A stretch of DNA of 64,000 nt from Bacteroidota bacterium. Lineage in GTDB: Bacteria; Bacteroidota; Bacteroidia; AKYH767-A; JAHEYN01. Positions within the stretch are counted from its first letter, which is position 1; each line of letters begins with the position of its first letter. Position numbers and translations under genes: made by a program. The DNA lies in NCBI GenBank assembly GCA_023251555.1, contig JAHEYN010000013.1:1-64000 (forward strand), read 5' to 3'. This document shows positions 27,650 through 36,863 of the stretch, one piece after another. The notes under the pieces are model-generated. The model was given only the letters and a program-made list of their open reading frames with translations. It was not told where the DNA came from and did no database searches.

Positions 27650-28384
27650 ATGGATCCATTGATGCTGTCAGTCATTATGCCTGTGTATAACGAGGAAAAA
27701 ACCATCCGCTTAATCCTTGATAAGGTTCTTGCCGTATCACTGGGGCAGGGTGCTTCAAAAGAGCTGATTATCGTGGACGACTGTTCTGCAGATAACACCA
27801 GGAAGGTGATTGAAGAATATACCGCACAGCACGCCGGAGCACGGATTAAATTCTTTTCTCATCCTGCAAACAGGGGCAAAGGAGCAGCACTCCATACCGG
27901 GATTGAACATGCAGAAGGTAATTATATCATCTTCCAGGACGCTGACCTCGAATACGACCCGCAGGAATACAACCTGCTCCTGAATCCGGTTACAGACGGA
28001 TTTGCCGATGTGGTTTATGGCTCCCGTTTCTCAGGCGGCAAACCCCACCGCATTCTCTTTTTCTGGCATACCATAGGAAACAGGATACTGACCACCCTTT
28101 CCAATATGTTTACCAACCTGAACCTTACGGATATGGAAACCTGCTATAAACTCTTCAGGGCGGATATTCTTAAAAGCCTTCTCCTGAAAGAGAAACGCTT
28201 CGGATTTGAACCGGAGGTAACAGCTAAAATCGCAAGAGTCCCCGGCATCAGGATTTACGAGGTGGGCATCTCCTATTACGGGCGTACGTACGCCGAAGGA
28301 AAAAAAATTAACTGGAAAGACGGGCTGAGAGCCATATACTGTATCCTTAAGTACAATATTTTTGATAAGAAAATTTTTAAATAG
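27650..28384 (+). CDS. Glycosyltransferase family 2 (dolichol/polyprenyl-phosphate glycosyltransferase type)
   Basis: A 244-residue GT2 enzyme that would transfer a hexose from a nucleotide sugar to polyprenyl phosphate at the cytoplasmic face. It shows the nucleotide-binding start SVIMPVYNEEKTI, IIVDDCSADNT, the metal-binding FQDADLEYDPQEY and the DMETCYKLFRADILK / RFGFEPEVTAKIA motifs of the DPM1-like group. It lacks C-terminal membrane helices, so it belongs to the short DPM1 form. The next gene is a polytopic membrane protein that could use the lipid-linked sugar. Confidence 0.9.
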   Translation: MDPLMLSVIMPVYNEEKTIRLILDKVLAVSLGQGASKELIIVDDCSADNTRKVIEEYTAQHAGARIKFFSHPANRGKGAALHTGIEHAEGNYIIFQDADLEYDPQEYNLLLNPVTDGFADVVYGSRFSGGKPHRILFFWHTIGNRILTTLSNMFTNLNLTDMETCYKLFRADILKSLLLKEKRFGFEPEVTAKIARVPGIRIYEVGISYYGRTYAEGKKINWKDGLRAIYCILKYNIFDKKIFK

Positions 28385-30215
28385 TATCGCCGCCTTCCAT
28401 GGCCGGCAGCTGGCCACGGGCCGTTTGTCGTACTATGTGATTTTATTCACTGCCGCCGCCATCCTGTTATTTTTCACTGCCGTACAGTGGAGAGGCGACA
28501 ACCCCAAATCAATTATATACAGCGACGGGAAAGGATACTACCTCTACCTGCCTGCAATTTTTATCTACCATGATTTCCAGTACAAATTCATGGCCGATTA
28601 CGAAAAGCGCTACTACAAACCTTCCGCAAATTTCTATATTGAAAATGAGGTTGACGGTAAACTTGTAAATAAATATTTCGCGGGCATTGCCCTTATGCTG
28701 CTCCCATTTTTCGCCGGGGCTTACCTGCTCAGCGCCCTCCTGCATTTTCCTCTTGACGGGTACTCGTTGATTTTCCAGTGTGCTGTGAGTGTTGCCTCCC
28801 TTTTTTATCTCTGCCTCGGATTGTATTACCTGAGGAAAACACTTATCCTGTATAAGATACCGGACCGGATCACCGCACTCTCCTTATTTTTGTTTGTCTG
28901 GGGCACCAATCTTTTTTATTATGCGGCGATAGAACCCGGCATGGCACATGTATATGCATTCGCCGCAGTAAGCTGCTTCATCTTTTATTCGAAACGCCTT
29001 TTCAGCAGCGGGGATCTTAAGCACCTCATCCCGCTTGCCGTTGCTCTTACGCTGGTATTACTTATCAGGCCGTCAAACGGGCTGGTTATTGCAGCAATTC
29101 CTTTTCTTGCCGGAGATATAAAATATATAAAATCCCTGCTGCTGAAAATGTTTAAAAAGCCTTTGCCGGTAATGGCTTTCGTGCTGATTATTGCCGGAGG
29201 CGTTTTTCTCCAGCTCTTCCTCTATTACCTCCAGACCGGCCGCTTCTTTATATGGGCGTACGGGGATGCAACTTTTAATTTTAAAAAACCTGAGATCATT
29301 AATGTCCTGTTCAGCTATCACAAGGGGCTTTTCGTATATACACCTCTTACGCTGCTTGCGCTGTGTGGGTTTATTGCCCTGTTCAGGAAAAGTTTTTATG
29401 AGGGTTTTACACTGCTGTTCTTTCTCGCGGCAACCACTTATGTAATCTCTTCCTGGTACATGTGGTGCTACGGCGGCAGCTATGGCATGCGCCCGTTTGT
29501 TGATTATTACCCCTTCTTCTCCATCCTGTTTGCATTGCTGGTATACAATACCCGTAATCTCATTTTCAGGGCATTCATCCTGGCAGGTGCCTTGCTCTGC
29601 CTGGGGCTTAATATCATACAGACTTACCAGAAATATATTTTCATTCTCCCCTGGGATGATATGACAAAGGAAAAGTACTGGGCAATTTTTCTCCATACAG
29701 ATAAGAGCTACGTTGGGGCATTCATTGACGATTCTCCTGCTGATCCTGTTTCCGGGGTGATAAAAATAATTTCTTTTTCAAATGATTTTGACCCCGGCGA
29801 ACCATGGTATGACCTGGGATCTGTTACGGATCAAAAAGCTCATTCCGGGAAATATGCCTCAAAAATAGGCTCCTCCATACATAAAAGCGTAAGCTTCATA
29901 AAGCCTGTCCGCGAAATCACAAAAAGTAAAAATGTGTATGTGAAAGCAACATTCTGGGTTTTTGTCGAAGATGCAGCGTCCAATGCCATGATCACTATCA
30001 GCTTTGAAAATAAAGGCAGGTCATACAGCTGGAGCCCTTTTTACCTGGTTCCGGCAAGAGTCGTTCCAGGCCGCTGGGAGCACGTCTCCGTGGGGTGCAG
30101 GATGCCGGAACTGCAATCCCCGGAGGACCTCGTTTCCATTTATGTTTTCAATGAAGACAATAAAACCGTATTTATTGATGATTACCTGCTGGAATTCATG
30201 GAGCTGGAAAAATAA
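28362..30215 (+). CDS. Polytopic membrane protein with C-terminal beta-sandwich domain
   Basis: A protein of up to 617 residues with about ten to eleven hydrophobic segments between residues 25 and 440, then a hydrophilic domain of about 140 residues (roughly 470-617). The latter resembles a carbohydrate-binding-type beta-sandwich (SGKYASKIGSS, VKATFWVFVEDAA, GRWEHVSVG). The membrane part looks like the GT-C/PMT-type proteins that use polyprenyl-phosphate sugars, e.g. SWYMWCYGGSYGMRPFVDYYPF, but I cannot place it in a family. The frame has no ATG before residue 79; TTG 28362 is the likeliest start and overlaps the GT2 gene by 23 bp. A role in surface glycosylation is inferred from its neighbours. 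Confidence 0.7.
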   Translation: MIRKFLNSIAAFHGRQLATGRLSYYVILFTAAAILLFFTAVQWRGDNPKSIIYSDGKGYYLYLPAIFIYHDFQYKFMADYEKRYYKPSANFYIENEVDGKLVNKYFAGIALMLLPFFAGAYLLSALLHFPLDGYSLIFQCAVSVASLFYLCLGLYYLRKTLILYKIPDRITALSLFLFVWGTNLFYYAAIEPGMAHVYAFAAVSCFIFYSKRLFSSGDLKHLIPLAVALTLVLLIRPSNGLVIAAIPFLAGDIKYIKSLLLKMFKKPLPVMAFVLIIAGGVFLQLFLYYLQTGRFFIWAYGDATFNFKKPEIINVLFSYHKGLFVYTPLTLLALCGFIALFRKSFYEGFTLLFFLAATTYVISSWYMWCYGGSYGMRPFVDYYPFFSILFALLVYNTRNLIFRAFILAGALLCLGLNIIQTYQKYIFILPWDDMTKEKYWAIFLHTDKSYVGAFIDDSPADPVSGVIKIISFSNDFDPGEPWYDLGSVTDQKAHSGKYASKIGSSIHKSVSFIKPVREITKSKNVYVKATFWVFVEDAASNAMITISFENKGRSYSWSPFYLVPARVVPGRWEHVSVGCRMPELQSPEDLVSIYVFNEDNKTVFIDDYLLEFMELEK

Positions 30216-30275
30216 AAGAAGGAACGGCCTTTCTTTTCCGCTTCGCCGCAGCGTGTTGTGTCCCTTCTTTTTTCG

Positions 30276-30283
30276 TATCTTTG
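30276..30283 (+). promoter_or_regulatory. Possible -7 promoter box TATCTTTG
   Basis: TATCTTTG matches TAnnTTTG exactly, 23 bp before ATG 30307. A TTG lies at 30256-30258 with a 17 bp spacer, shorter than the 19-20 bp preferred. Confidence 0.4.
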
Positions 30284-30306
30284 AAAGACACCTTTAAATG
30301 TATCCG

Positions 30307-31002
30307 ATGAAAAAATTTGTTTCCCCGCTAATATGCTTTTTCACCCTTCTCTCTTATTTCGGCTATGCCCAGTCATTTACATTTACTCCCTCGAAAACAG
30401 ACAGCATTACCGCTTACTTTAATAACAGCCAGGTTTCTCAGATACATGTTCTCAACAATACTTCAGGGGCGCTTGGCCTGAGCTGGAAAGTGATTTATAA
30501 TGACCTGCCTGCGGCATGGGATATTTCTCTCTGCGACTGGGGAACCTGTTATCCCGGTATCCCGTCCGGCGTGCATACGCCTGCCGATATTATGCAGGGA
30601 GATTCAGGGTTCTTTAACCTGACTATTAACCCCTATGCCACGGCTGCGAGTGCCACCCTTCAGATCCTGGTTTATGAAACAGGGCACTCCTCGAACAAGG
30701 ACACCGCTGTTTTTGTAATCAATGCAATCCCCATGGGAACCGGAACGGGCCCCCGGATCTTCCAGGACATTGAGATCTTCCCAAACCCCGCAAAAGAAGT
30801 CCTGAACATATTCACCGGTTCTCACCCTGCAGCAGGAAGCCTCGCTCTGTACAATCTTATCGGGGAAAAACTTATGAGTATCTCTCCCGGCGACGGCCGC
30901 CTTACGGCTGTCAATGTCAGCTCACTGCAGCCTGGCATTTATTTTGTGAAGTATGAAATTGCCGGCAGGCAAAGGGTCATAAAGTTTATCAAAAGCAACT
31001 GA
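30307..31002 (+). CDS. Small T9SS-secreted protein, paralogue 1
   Basis: A 231-residue exported protein with signal peptide MKKFVSPLICFFTLLSYFGYAQ. A beta-rich N-terminal domain of about 120 residues carries the motif WDISLCDWGTCYPGIPSG near residue 75, in which the two cysteines probably form a disulfide. A short type A T9SS sorting domain follows (IEIFPNPAKEVLNIF ... QPGIYFVKYE). ATG 30307 is preferred to ATG 30298 because it gives a normal signal peptide. The next gene, five bases downstream, is a diverged paralogue with the same motif, so a tandem duplication is likely. Function unknown. Confidence 0.78.
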   Translation: MKKFVSPLICFFTLLSYFGYAQSFTFTPSKTDSITAYFNNSQVSQIHVLNNTSGALGLSWKVIYNDLPAAWDISLCDWGTCYPGIPSGVHTPADIMQGDSGFFNLTINPYATAASATLQILVYETGHSSNKDTAVFVINAIPMGTGTGPRIFQDIEIFPNPAKEVLNIFTGSHPAAGSLALYNLIGEKLMSISPGDGRLTAVNVSSLQPGIYFVKYEIAGRQRVIKFIKSN

Positions 31003-31007
31003 ATAGT

Positions 31008-31709
31008 ATGAAACTCCTCCATGGCATAATTATATGGTGCACCGTTTTTTTCGGGGTGGCAAGCGCGCAGAATTATTATTTAAGCCCTTCTGCCGGGATA
31101 TTGAATATCTATCCTCCTTATAACATGAGCTCCGATTACCAGGTAGATATTGTAAACCAGTCAAATTCGGCACTGAACGATGTTTACTGGGAATTTGCTT
31201 CAAGCACCCTCCTGCAGGGATGGGATAATTCCGTGTGCGACTGGGTGAACTGTTATCCCGGCCTCCCTTCCGGCCCCTATAATCCCGGCCCTATCCTTGC
31301 GGGGGCGAACGGTTACATGAAATTGAGCATCAACCCGCATGCAGTTGCAGGCACAGGAAACCTTAAGTACCTCATCTACCAGCCTGCCAACCAGTCAGCA
31401 CCCGATACCATTATTTTTAATGTTACCCCCGGAGGCGTTCCTACAGGAATTAAACATACGTCCGATACCGGAACAAGTATGCAGATGTTCTCCGGATCAT
31501 ATGGAGAATTCCTTACCCCCACCCTGCCGGGCTCTTTCCGCAGGATTGAAATCTATGATATCCTCGGGAATCTCCTGCTCAGCGTAACGCCGTCCACCTT
31601 ACAATCAGCAGGAGGACGTCTTAGCACCCTTCTTCCCGGAGTATATCTTGTAAAGTATGAGTATCCGGAAGGCGCCACAGTGGTAAGAAAGCTCTACAAG
31701 GCCGGCTGA
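31008..31709 (+). CDS. Small T9SS-secreted protein, paralogue 2
   Basis: A 233-residue exported protein, signal peptide ending ...FFGVASAQ. It shares the core motif WDNSVCDWVNCYPGLPSG and the overall length with the preceding gene product, so the two are paralogues. Its C-terminal region (RRIEIYDILGNLLLSV ... LLPGVYLVKYEYPEG) is a T9SS-type sorting domain, but the usual YPNP start is missing, so the domain is degenerate at its N-terminal end. Probably co-transcribed with the previous gene. Function unknown. Confidence 0.75.
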   Translation: MKLLHGIIIWCTVFFGVASAQNYYLSPSAGILNIYPPYNMSSDYQVDIVNQSNSALNDVYWEFASSTLLQGWDNSVCDWVNCYPGLPSGPYNPGPILAGANGYMKLSINPHAVAGTGNLKYLIYQPANQSAPDTIIFNVTPGGVPTGIKHTSDTGTSMQMFSGSYGEFLTPTLPGSFRRIEIYDILGNLLLSVTPSTLQSAGGRLSTLLPGVYLVKYEYPEGATVVRKLYKAG

Positions 31710-31767
31710 GAAGGTTTTGTTATTACCTTATAAATTGTAATTTTACCATATCATAAAATTTAAAACC

Positions 31768-33705
31768 ATGAAAAAATTATTTACCGTTTCCTGCATGCTT
31801 GTCCTCGCAACTGCAGGGCTTAAAGCACAAACAACCGTGTTCTCCGAAGATTTTTCTTCGGGAATGCCGGGATCTTTCACCATCATTGATAATGACGGCC
31901 TTACCCCTGACACCAACGTGAAATTCATGACCAGCGCATGGATTGATACTTCTTTCGGAATCGCCGGCGATATGGTTGCCGTAAGCACTTCGTATTATTC
32001 ACCCGCAGGCACTTCCGACGATTGGATGATTACTTCCCAGGTAACACTTCCTGCAGGCTGCTTCCTGAGCTGGGATGCCAGGTCATTCAGCGCGTCCTAT
32101 CCCGATGGTTATGAAGTGCGTATTTCCACCGCAGGTAATGCTATTGCAGACCTTACCACTGTATTGTACAGCACTGCAGGAGAACCCGGAGGATGGAGCA
32201 CACATTATGTAAGCCTTGCTGCTTACGCAGGACAATCTGTTTATGTGGCTTTCAGGAATAACACTAATGACGGGCTTTTGCTGGGAGTGGATAATATCAA
32301 GGTTTTTGTCCCGATTGATTATGACGTTGCAATAGCTTCCAGTTTCGTTCCCGAATACATCCTCAATGGAGCCTCCCAGCCCATCTCAGGTACGCTTATT
32401 AACTGGGGCGGACAGCAAATCACTTCGCTCGATATTCATTATTCCTTAAACAACGGAACCCCTGTAAACCAAACGCTTACCGGTATTGCCATAGACCCTT
32501 TTACCGCTTATAATTTCTCTTTCTCCACCCCGTGGGTACCTTCTGCGCCAAACCTGTACAATCTCAGGATCTGGGCAGATAACATCAACGGCAATGCCGA
32601 TATGAATAACGCCAACGATACTCTGCAGCAGGTAACCGGTTCAGTGTTAACGACAGTGCCTGCCAAAAATGTTCTCATTGAGGAAGGGACCGGTGCGTGG
32701 TGCGGCTACTGCCCTGACGGGGCCCTGCGCCTCGGGCAGATTATTGATGCCTACCCCAATGTTATAGGAGTTTCTATTCATGACAATGATGCCATGGATA
32801 TCAGCGAAGGCAATACCGTAAACAGTACTTATCTCTCAGGTTTCCCCTCCGGACTCGTAGACCGCTACCTCTTCCGCTACTTCAGCAAGGTGGAAAAAAA
32901 CAGGGGTCTTTGGGACAGCCTCGCAGTGCTCAGGGGAGATATGGTGGTTCCCGTGAGCGTTACCTGTACCAATACCTTCGCCCCTGCAAACAGGCAACTG
33001 GTTGTGGATATGACAGCAAACTTCTTCGGGGATGATATTGCCGATTACCGCGTGAATTGTTACATCGTTGAGGACAGCGTTTCAGGAACGGGTACAGGAT
33101 GGGATCAGCATAACTATTACAGCAGCGCCACTTATGCCGTTGGCGGACCCAGTCACTACTACTATAATTTCGGAGATCCTATCATTGGGTTCCAGCATAT
33201 GCATGTGCTGAGGAAAATGCTGGGTGGAGCATGGGGCACGGATCTCGTGATCCCCGACACCGTAACAGCAAACCAGGTGTTTAATAAACAATATACTTAC
33301 ACAGTGCCTTCCGCCTGGGACGCTAACAATCTCAAAGTGGTTGCCGTAGTTCAGAAATATAACAGCGATATCACCAAGCGCCCCGTTATGAACTCCGTGG
33401 AACAGAACGTAAATATTTCCGCGGGGATGGGACAATCTCCTGTGGCCGCCGTCCTGAACGGGGTTTACCCCAATCCTTTCAGCACTACAGCCGGGCTCTT
33501 GTTTACGCTCAGGAATCCTGCATCCGTGCAGATTAGAATATACAATGTGCTTGGAGAGATGGTTTATGCCGATGACAGGGGCTCCTTAAGTGCGGGACAA
33601 CACCAGGTGGTGATTGATGCATCCTCCCTGCCGGCAGGCATTTACCAGCTGAACATGGTGGCAAACGGGAATTCTCTTACTAAGAAGATTACGATCGAAA
33701 AGTAA
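31768..33705 (+). CDS. T9SS-secreted protein with cleaved-adhesin-like and Omp28 (thioredoxin-like) domains
   Basis: A 645-residue exported protein; the signal peptide ends ...AGLKAQ. The N-terminal 170 residues resemble the cleaved-adhesin jelly roll (FSEDFSSGMPGSFTIIDNDG, DDWMITSQVTLPAG). A spacer beta domain follows, then an Omp28-type thioredoxin-like domain at about 300-540 with a CxxC motif in GAWCGYCPDG near residue 312. The C-terminus is a complete type A sorting domain (VYPNPFSTTAGLLF ... PAGIYQLNMV). Omp28 homologues are surface-exposed in Porphyromonas; redox activity is only suggested by the CxxC. Three downstream genes encode a TlpA protein, a DUF6029-type protein and an Omp28 lipoprotein. 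Confidence 0.85.
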   Translation: MKKLFTVSCMLVLATAGLKAQTTVFSEDFSSGMPGSFTIIDNDGLTPDTNVKFMTSAWIDTSFGIAGDMVAVSTSYYSPAGTSDDWMITSQVTLPAGCFLSWDARSFSASYPDGYEVRISTAGNAIADLTTVLYSTAGEPGGWSTHYVSLAAYAGQSVYVAFRNNTNDGLLLGVDNIKVFVPIDYDVAIASSFVPEYILNGASQPISGTLINWGGQQITSLDIHYSLNNGTPVNQTLTGIAIDPFTAYNFSFSTPWVPSAPNLYNLRIWADNINGNADMNNANDTLQQVTGSVLTTVPAKNVLIEEGTGAWCGYCPDGALRLGQIIDAYPNVIGVSIHDNDAMDISEGNTVNSTYLSGFPSGLVDRYLFRYFSKVEKNRGLWDSLAVLRGDMVVPVSVTCTNTFAPANRQLVVDMTANFFGDDIADYRVNCYIVEDSVSGTGTGWDQHNYYSSATYAVGGPSHYYYNFGDPIIGFQHMHVLRKMLGGAWGTDLVIPDTVTANQVFNKQYTYTVPSAWDANNLKVVAVVQKYNSDITKRPVMNSVEQNVNISAGMGQSPVAAVLNGVYPNPFSTTAGLLFTLRNPASVQIRIYNVLGEMVYADDRGSLSAGQHQVVIDASSLPAGIYQLNMVANGNSLTKKITIEK

Positions 33706-33721
33706 TTTTTTACTGAACCGG

Positions 33722-33765
33722 AAAAACAGCAGCCTGTTGCAGCATTTGCAGAGGCTGCTGTTTTT
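33722..33765. terminator. Strong intrinsic terminator hairpin
   Basis: AAAAACAGCAGCCT (33722-33735) and AGGCTGCTGTTTTT (33752-33765) form a perfect 14 bp stem with a 16-base loop and end in a T-run. It sits 17 bp after the stop codon of the Omp28/adhesin gene and 22 bp before the TlpA-like start. A-runs on the left arm make it workable in both directions. Confidence 0.85.
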
Positions 33766-33786
33766 GTAATGTATAACAAAAAAATA

Positions 33787-34320
33787 ATGAAGCTATTTTT
33801 AACTTCCCTTCTTCTGGCCGGACTTTGCTTTAATACCCGAGCACAGGATTCAACGGCCGCTGCCAAAGCAAGAAGCCTTCCTGCCGTTGATGTAAAAACT
33901 ACGGACGGGGCTTCTGTCACTACCACCTCTTTCTCCAACCAGGGAAAACCCATCGTTATTTGTTTTTGGGCCACATGGTGTAAACCCTGCGTGGAGGAGC
34001 TGAATACAATCAGTGAATTATATGACGACTGGAAGAAAGAAACAGGAGTAAAAATAATTGCCGTCTCTGTTGATGATGCCAAAACAATGAACCGTGTCGG
34101 GCCTTTCGTAAACGGACGCAATTGGGATTACGAGGTCTATATTGATCCCAACGGGGATTTCCGCCGTGCAATGAATGTGAATATGCCTCCCCATACATTT
34201 CTGCTGAACGGGAAAGGGGAAATTATCTGGCAACATGTTTCCTATACCCCCGGGGATGAGCAAAAACTGTATGAAGCCGTGAAGATGGCTGCCGGGGGAA
34301 AAGAAAAAATTAAAGAATAA
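33787..34320 (+). CDS. TlpA/ResA-like thioredoxin-family protein
   Basis: A 177-residue exported thiol-disulfide oxidoreductase. A signal peptide (MKLFLTSLLLAGLCFNTRAQ) precedes one thioredoxin fold with the active site FWATWCKPCVEEL near residue 65 and the cis-Pro region MPPHTFLLNGKGEI. This is the TlpA/ResA group, which reduces disulfides in the periplasm. ATG 33787 is chosen over ATG 33769 because the latter would begin only four bases after the terminator stem and lacks a clean signal sequence. The gene lies between two Omp28-type genes whose products also contain CxxC motifs, suggesting shared redox substrates. Confidence 0.88.
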   Translation: MKLFLTSLLLAGLCFNTRAQDSTAAAKARSLPAVDVKTTDGASVTTTSFSNQGKPIVICFWATWCKPCVEELNTISELYDDWKKETGVKIIAVSVDDAKTMNRVGPFVNGRNWDYEVYIDPNGDFRRAMNVNMPPHTFLLNGKGEIIWQHVSYTPGDEQKLYEAVKMAAGGKEKIKE

Positions 34321-34332
34321 TATCTTTCTTCA

Positions 34333-35976
34333 ATGTTTCCGGAAAAATTTATCCATGCGGCTGCTTTGTGTGCGATGCCGGTTCTTCTCTGTGCCCAGGG
34401 AGGAGGAGAAATACACGGGAACTTCCAGCTCGATGCCCAGTACTACAACCCTGACTCTTCCATAGGTGCCGCCGCCGTTCCGGAAAAGATGCTGATGAAT
34501 GGGTTTTCCAACCTGGTGTATACCAATAATGATTTCTCCGCCGGCCTCAGGTACGAAAGTTACCTGAATGCCCTCCAGGGATATGACTCAAGATACCAGG
34601 GCAGCGGCATCCCTTACCGTTATGCTTCCTACAATCATGAAGAATTCGGAATCACAGTGGGAAATTTCTATGAGCAGTTTGGCAGCGGGCTTATTTTCAG
34701 GAGCTATGAGGAGCGTGCACTCGGAATGGATAATGCAATAGATGGCATCAGGCTTAAATATTTGCCCGTGAAAGGAATATCCGTGAAAGGGATATGGGGA
34801 AAGCAGCGATCGTTTTTTACCACAGGGCCAGGCATAGTGAGAGGCGCTGATGCCGAAGTGAATCTGAATGAGCTATTTGGCGGCCTCGCAGAAAAAAAAA
34901 TCAGGATTATATTCGGCGGAAGCGCGGTCAGCAAGTTCCAGAAAGACCAGGACCCTGTTTATAAACTCCCGGAAAATGTAGCCGCCTTTGCCGGCCGGCT
35001 GAATATCACCAGAAAAAATTTATTTGTAAACAGCGAATATGCTTATAAGATTAATGACCCATCCCTTATCAACAATTATATTTATAAACCCGGAGAAGCC
35101 CTGCTCGTTAATACCGGATATTCCCGCAAGGGAATGGGCATCACCCTTTCCGCCAAGCGTATTGACAATATGAGTTTCCGGTCCGACCGCACCGCCACCG
35201 GGAACAACCTTATGCTTAACTTTCTCCCCGCCCTCACCAGGCAACATACCTATCTTCTTGCCGCTTTTTATCCTTATGCCACCCAGCCTAACGGCGAGTT
35301 CGGCTTACAGGGAGAGTTTATTTATACCTTTCAGAAGGAATCAGCACTTGGCGGAAAATACGGGACTTCCCTTTCGCTTAATTATTCGAGAGCCAATGCT
35401 ATTGAGAAAAACAGGGTGAATGACACCACTTCCCTTTATCAGGAAGGCACACTGGGGTATCAATCCCCGTTTTTTGCAATTGGGAGAGAAAAATACTTCG
35501 AGGATTTTAATATTGAGGTCATAAAAAAGCTATCTTCTGCAACAAAGGTGTCGGTAACATATCTCTATATTGTTTACAACAAAGGTATAGTGCAGGGTCT
35601 TCCGGGTTATGGAACCGTGTATGCACATACCGGCATCCTTGAGCTAACGCATAAACTCCGGAACAATCATACCCTCCGCAGCGAGTTGCAGCATCTCTAC
35701 ACCATGCAGGACCAGCATAGCTGGGCAATGGGGCTTATGGAATACACCGTTTCCCCTCACTGGTTCATAGCGGCAATAGACCAGTATAATTACGCCAACC
35801 CCGATGCCGGCAAACGCATTCATTATTACACACTGTGCGGCGGATATATTAAAGGCACCATGCGCTTTGCCATTACCTATGGCAAACAGCGCCAGGGGAT
35901 TTTTTGCGTGGGAGGTGTGTGCCGTACCGTTCCCGCAACCAATGGCGTCAGCATTTCTGTAACCAGCAGCTTCTGA
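34333..35976 (+). CDS. DUF6029-type outer-membrane beta-barrel-like protein
   Basis: A 547-residue exported protein (signal peptide ending ...PVLLCAQ). It consists largely of alternating amphipathic strands with aromatic girdles and short turns, for example DFSAGLRYESYLNALQGYDS and EEFGITVGNFYEQFGSGLIF, ending in a terminal aromatic residue as barrels do. It resembles the Bacteroidota family I remember as DUF6029, which travels with TlpA and Omp28 genes; the name is from memory and should be checked. It starts 12 bp after the TlpA gene and ends two bases before the Omp28 lipoprotein start. Function unknown; a pore or anchor for the Omp28 proteins is a guess. Confidence 0.7.
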   Translation: MFPEKFIHAAALCAMPVLLCAQGGGEIHGNFQLDAQYYNPDSSIGAAAVPEKMLMNGFSNLVYTNNDFSAGLRYESYLNALQGYDSRYQGSGIPYRYASYNHEEFGITVGNFYEQFGSGLIFRSYEERALGMDNAIDGIRLKYLPVKGISVKGIWGKQRSFFTTGPGIVRGADAEVNLNELFGGLAEKKIRIIFGGSAVSKFQKDQDPVYKLPENVAAFAGRLNITRKNLFVNSEYAYKINDPSLINNYIYKPGEALLVNTGYSRKGMGITLSAKRIDNMSFRSDRTATGNNLMLNFLPALTRQHTYLLAAFYPYATQPNGEFGLQGEFIYTFQKESALGGKYGTSLSLNYSRANAIEKNRVNDTTSLYQEGTLGYQSPFFAIGREKYFEDFNIEVIKKLSSATKVSVTYLYIVYNKGIVQGLPGYGTVYAHTGILELTHKLRNNHTLRSELQHLYTMQDQHSWAMGLMEYTVSPHWFIAAIDQYNYANPDAGKRIHYYTLCGGYIKGTMRFAITYGKQRQGIFCVGGVCRTVPATNGVSISVTSSF

Positions 35977-35978
35977 AA

Positions 35979-36845
35979 ATGAAAACAAAGCTTCCTGCCA
36001 TCATAAGAATATATTTCATGCTTATTCCTGCCGCTTTCCTGTCTCTGGCAGGATGTGATAAAACAGAGCCTCCGTACAAGGAAAATAATCCAACCGGCAC
36101 ACCTTCCGGCAGCCTGCGTAAAATATTGCTCGAAGATTATACCGGTCATAAATGCGGCAACTGCCCGCGTGCCGGCGCGAAGGCGCAATCCCTTAAAAAC
36201 ACATACGGGGAACAACTGGTTGTTATTTCTGTTCATGCCGGCGGTTATGCCAACCCCACCCCTTCCGGAACCACTATGGAATATGATTTCAGGACACAGC
36301 CGGGAACTGACCTCGATGTTTTTTTCGATATATCATTGAGTGCGGGCAATCCCAACGGGATGATTAACCGCATAGGCTACCCCTTTTCCCATATTAAAAG
36401 CGATGCGGCATGGAGCAGCGTGGTGGACAGCCTTGCCGCAATTCCTGCGTCTGCAGAAATTGCCCTTTTCAATACCAATGCAGGAGGCACTTACAATATT
36501 TCGGCAAAGGCAAAATTCCTGCAGGCCTTTTCCGGAACATATAAGTTGGCATTGTATGTTACCGAAGACAGTATTGTCAAGCCACAGGTTGACTACTCAT
36601 TACTTCCCTCAAATGACACTATCTATAATTACCTCCACCGTCACGTGCTGAGAGATGCTGTAAACGGGACATGGGGAGACACTATTGCCACCGGCAGTAT
36701 TACCCCCGGCGTGGAATACAGCAAAAACTATGTTTATACCCCCGCTCTTTTATGGAACACCGCACATTGTGCTTTTGTGGCATTTGTGTATGATGCCGCT
36801 ACTTATGAAGTCCTGCAGGCAGAAGAGCAGAGACTGGCGCAATAG
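35979..36845 (+). CDS. Omp28-like lipoprotein
   Basis: A 288-residue lipoprotein: signal peptide with lipobox LAGC, lipidated Cys26. The mature part has the Omp28 motif LEDYTGHKCGNCPRAGAKAQSL with a CxxC pair near residue 60-63, in a thioredoxin-like context (LVVISVHAGGYANP), then beta-strands ending in the family string YVYTPALLW. No T9SS domain is present. ATG 35979 follows the previous stop codon by two bases; an in-frame upstream ATG (35904) lies inside the preceding gene. It closes the Omp28/TlpA/DUF6029 block. Confidence 0.83.
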   Translation: MKTKLPAIIRIYFMLIPAAFLSLAGCDKTEPPYKENNPTGTPSGSLRKILLEDYTGHKCGNCPRAGAKAQSLKNTYGEQLVVISVHAGGYANPTPSGTTMEYDFRTQPGTDLDVFFDISLSAGNPNGMINRIGYPFSHIKSDAAWSSVVDSLAAIPASAEIALFNTNAGGTYNISAKAKFLQAFSGTYKLALYVTEDSIVKPQVDYSLLPSNDTIYNYLHRHVLRDAVNGTWGDTIATGSITPGVEYSKNYVYTPALLWNTAHCAFVAFVYDAATYEVLQAEEQRLAQ

Positions 36846-36863
36846 TATTTTTTTCAGCGCAGG

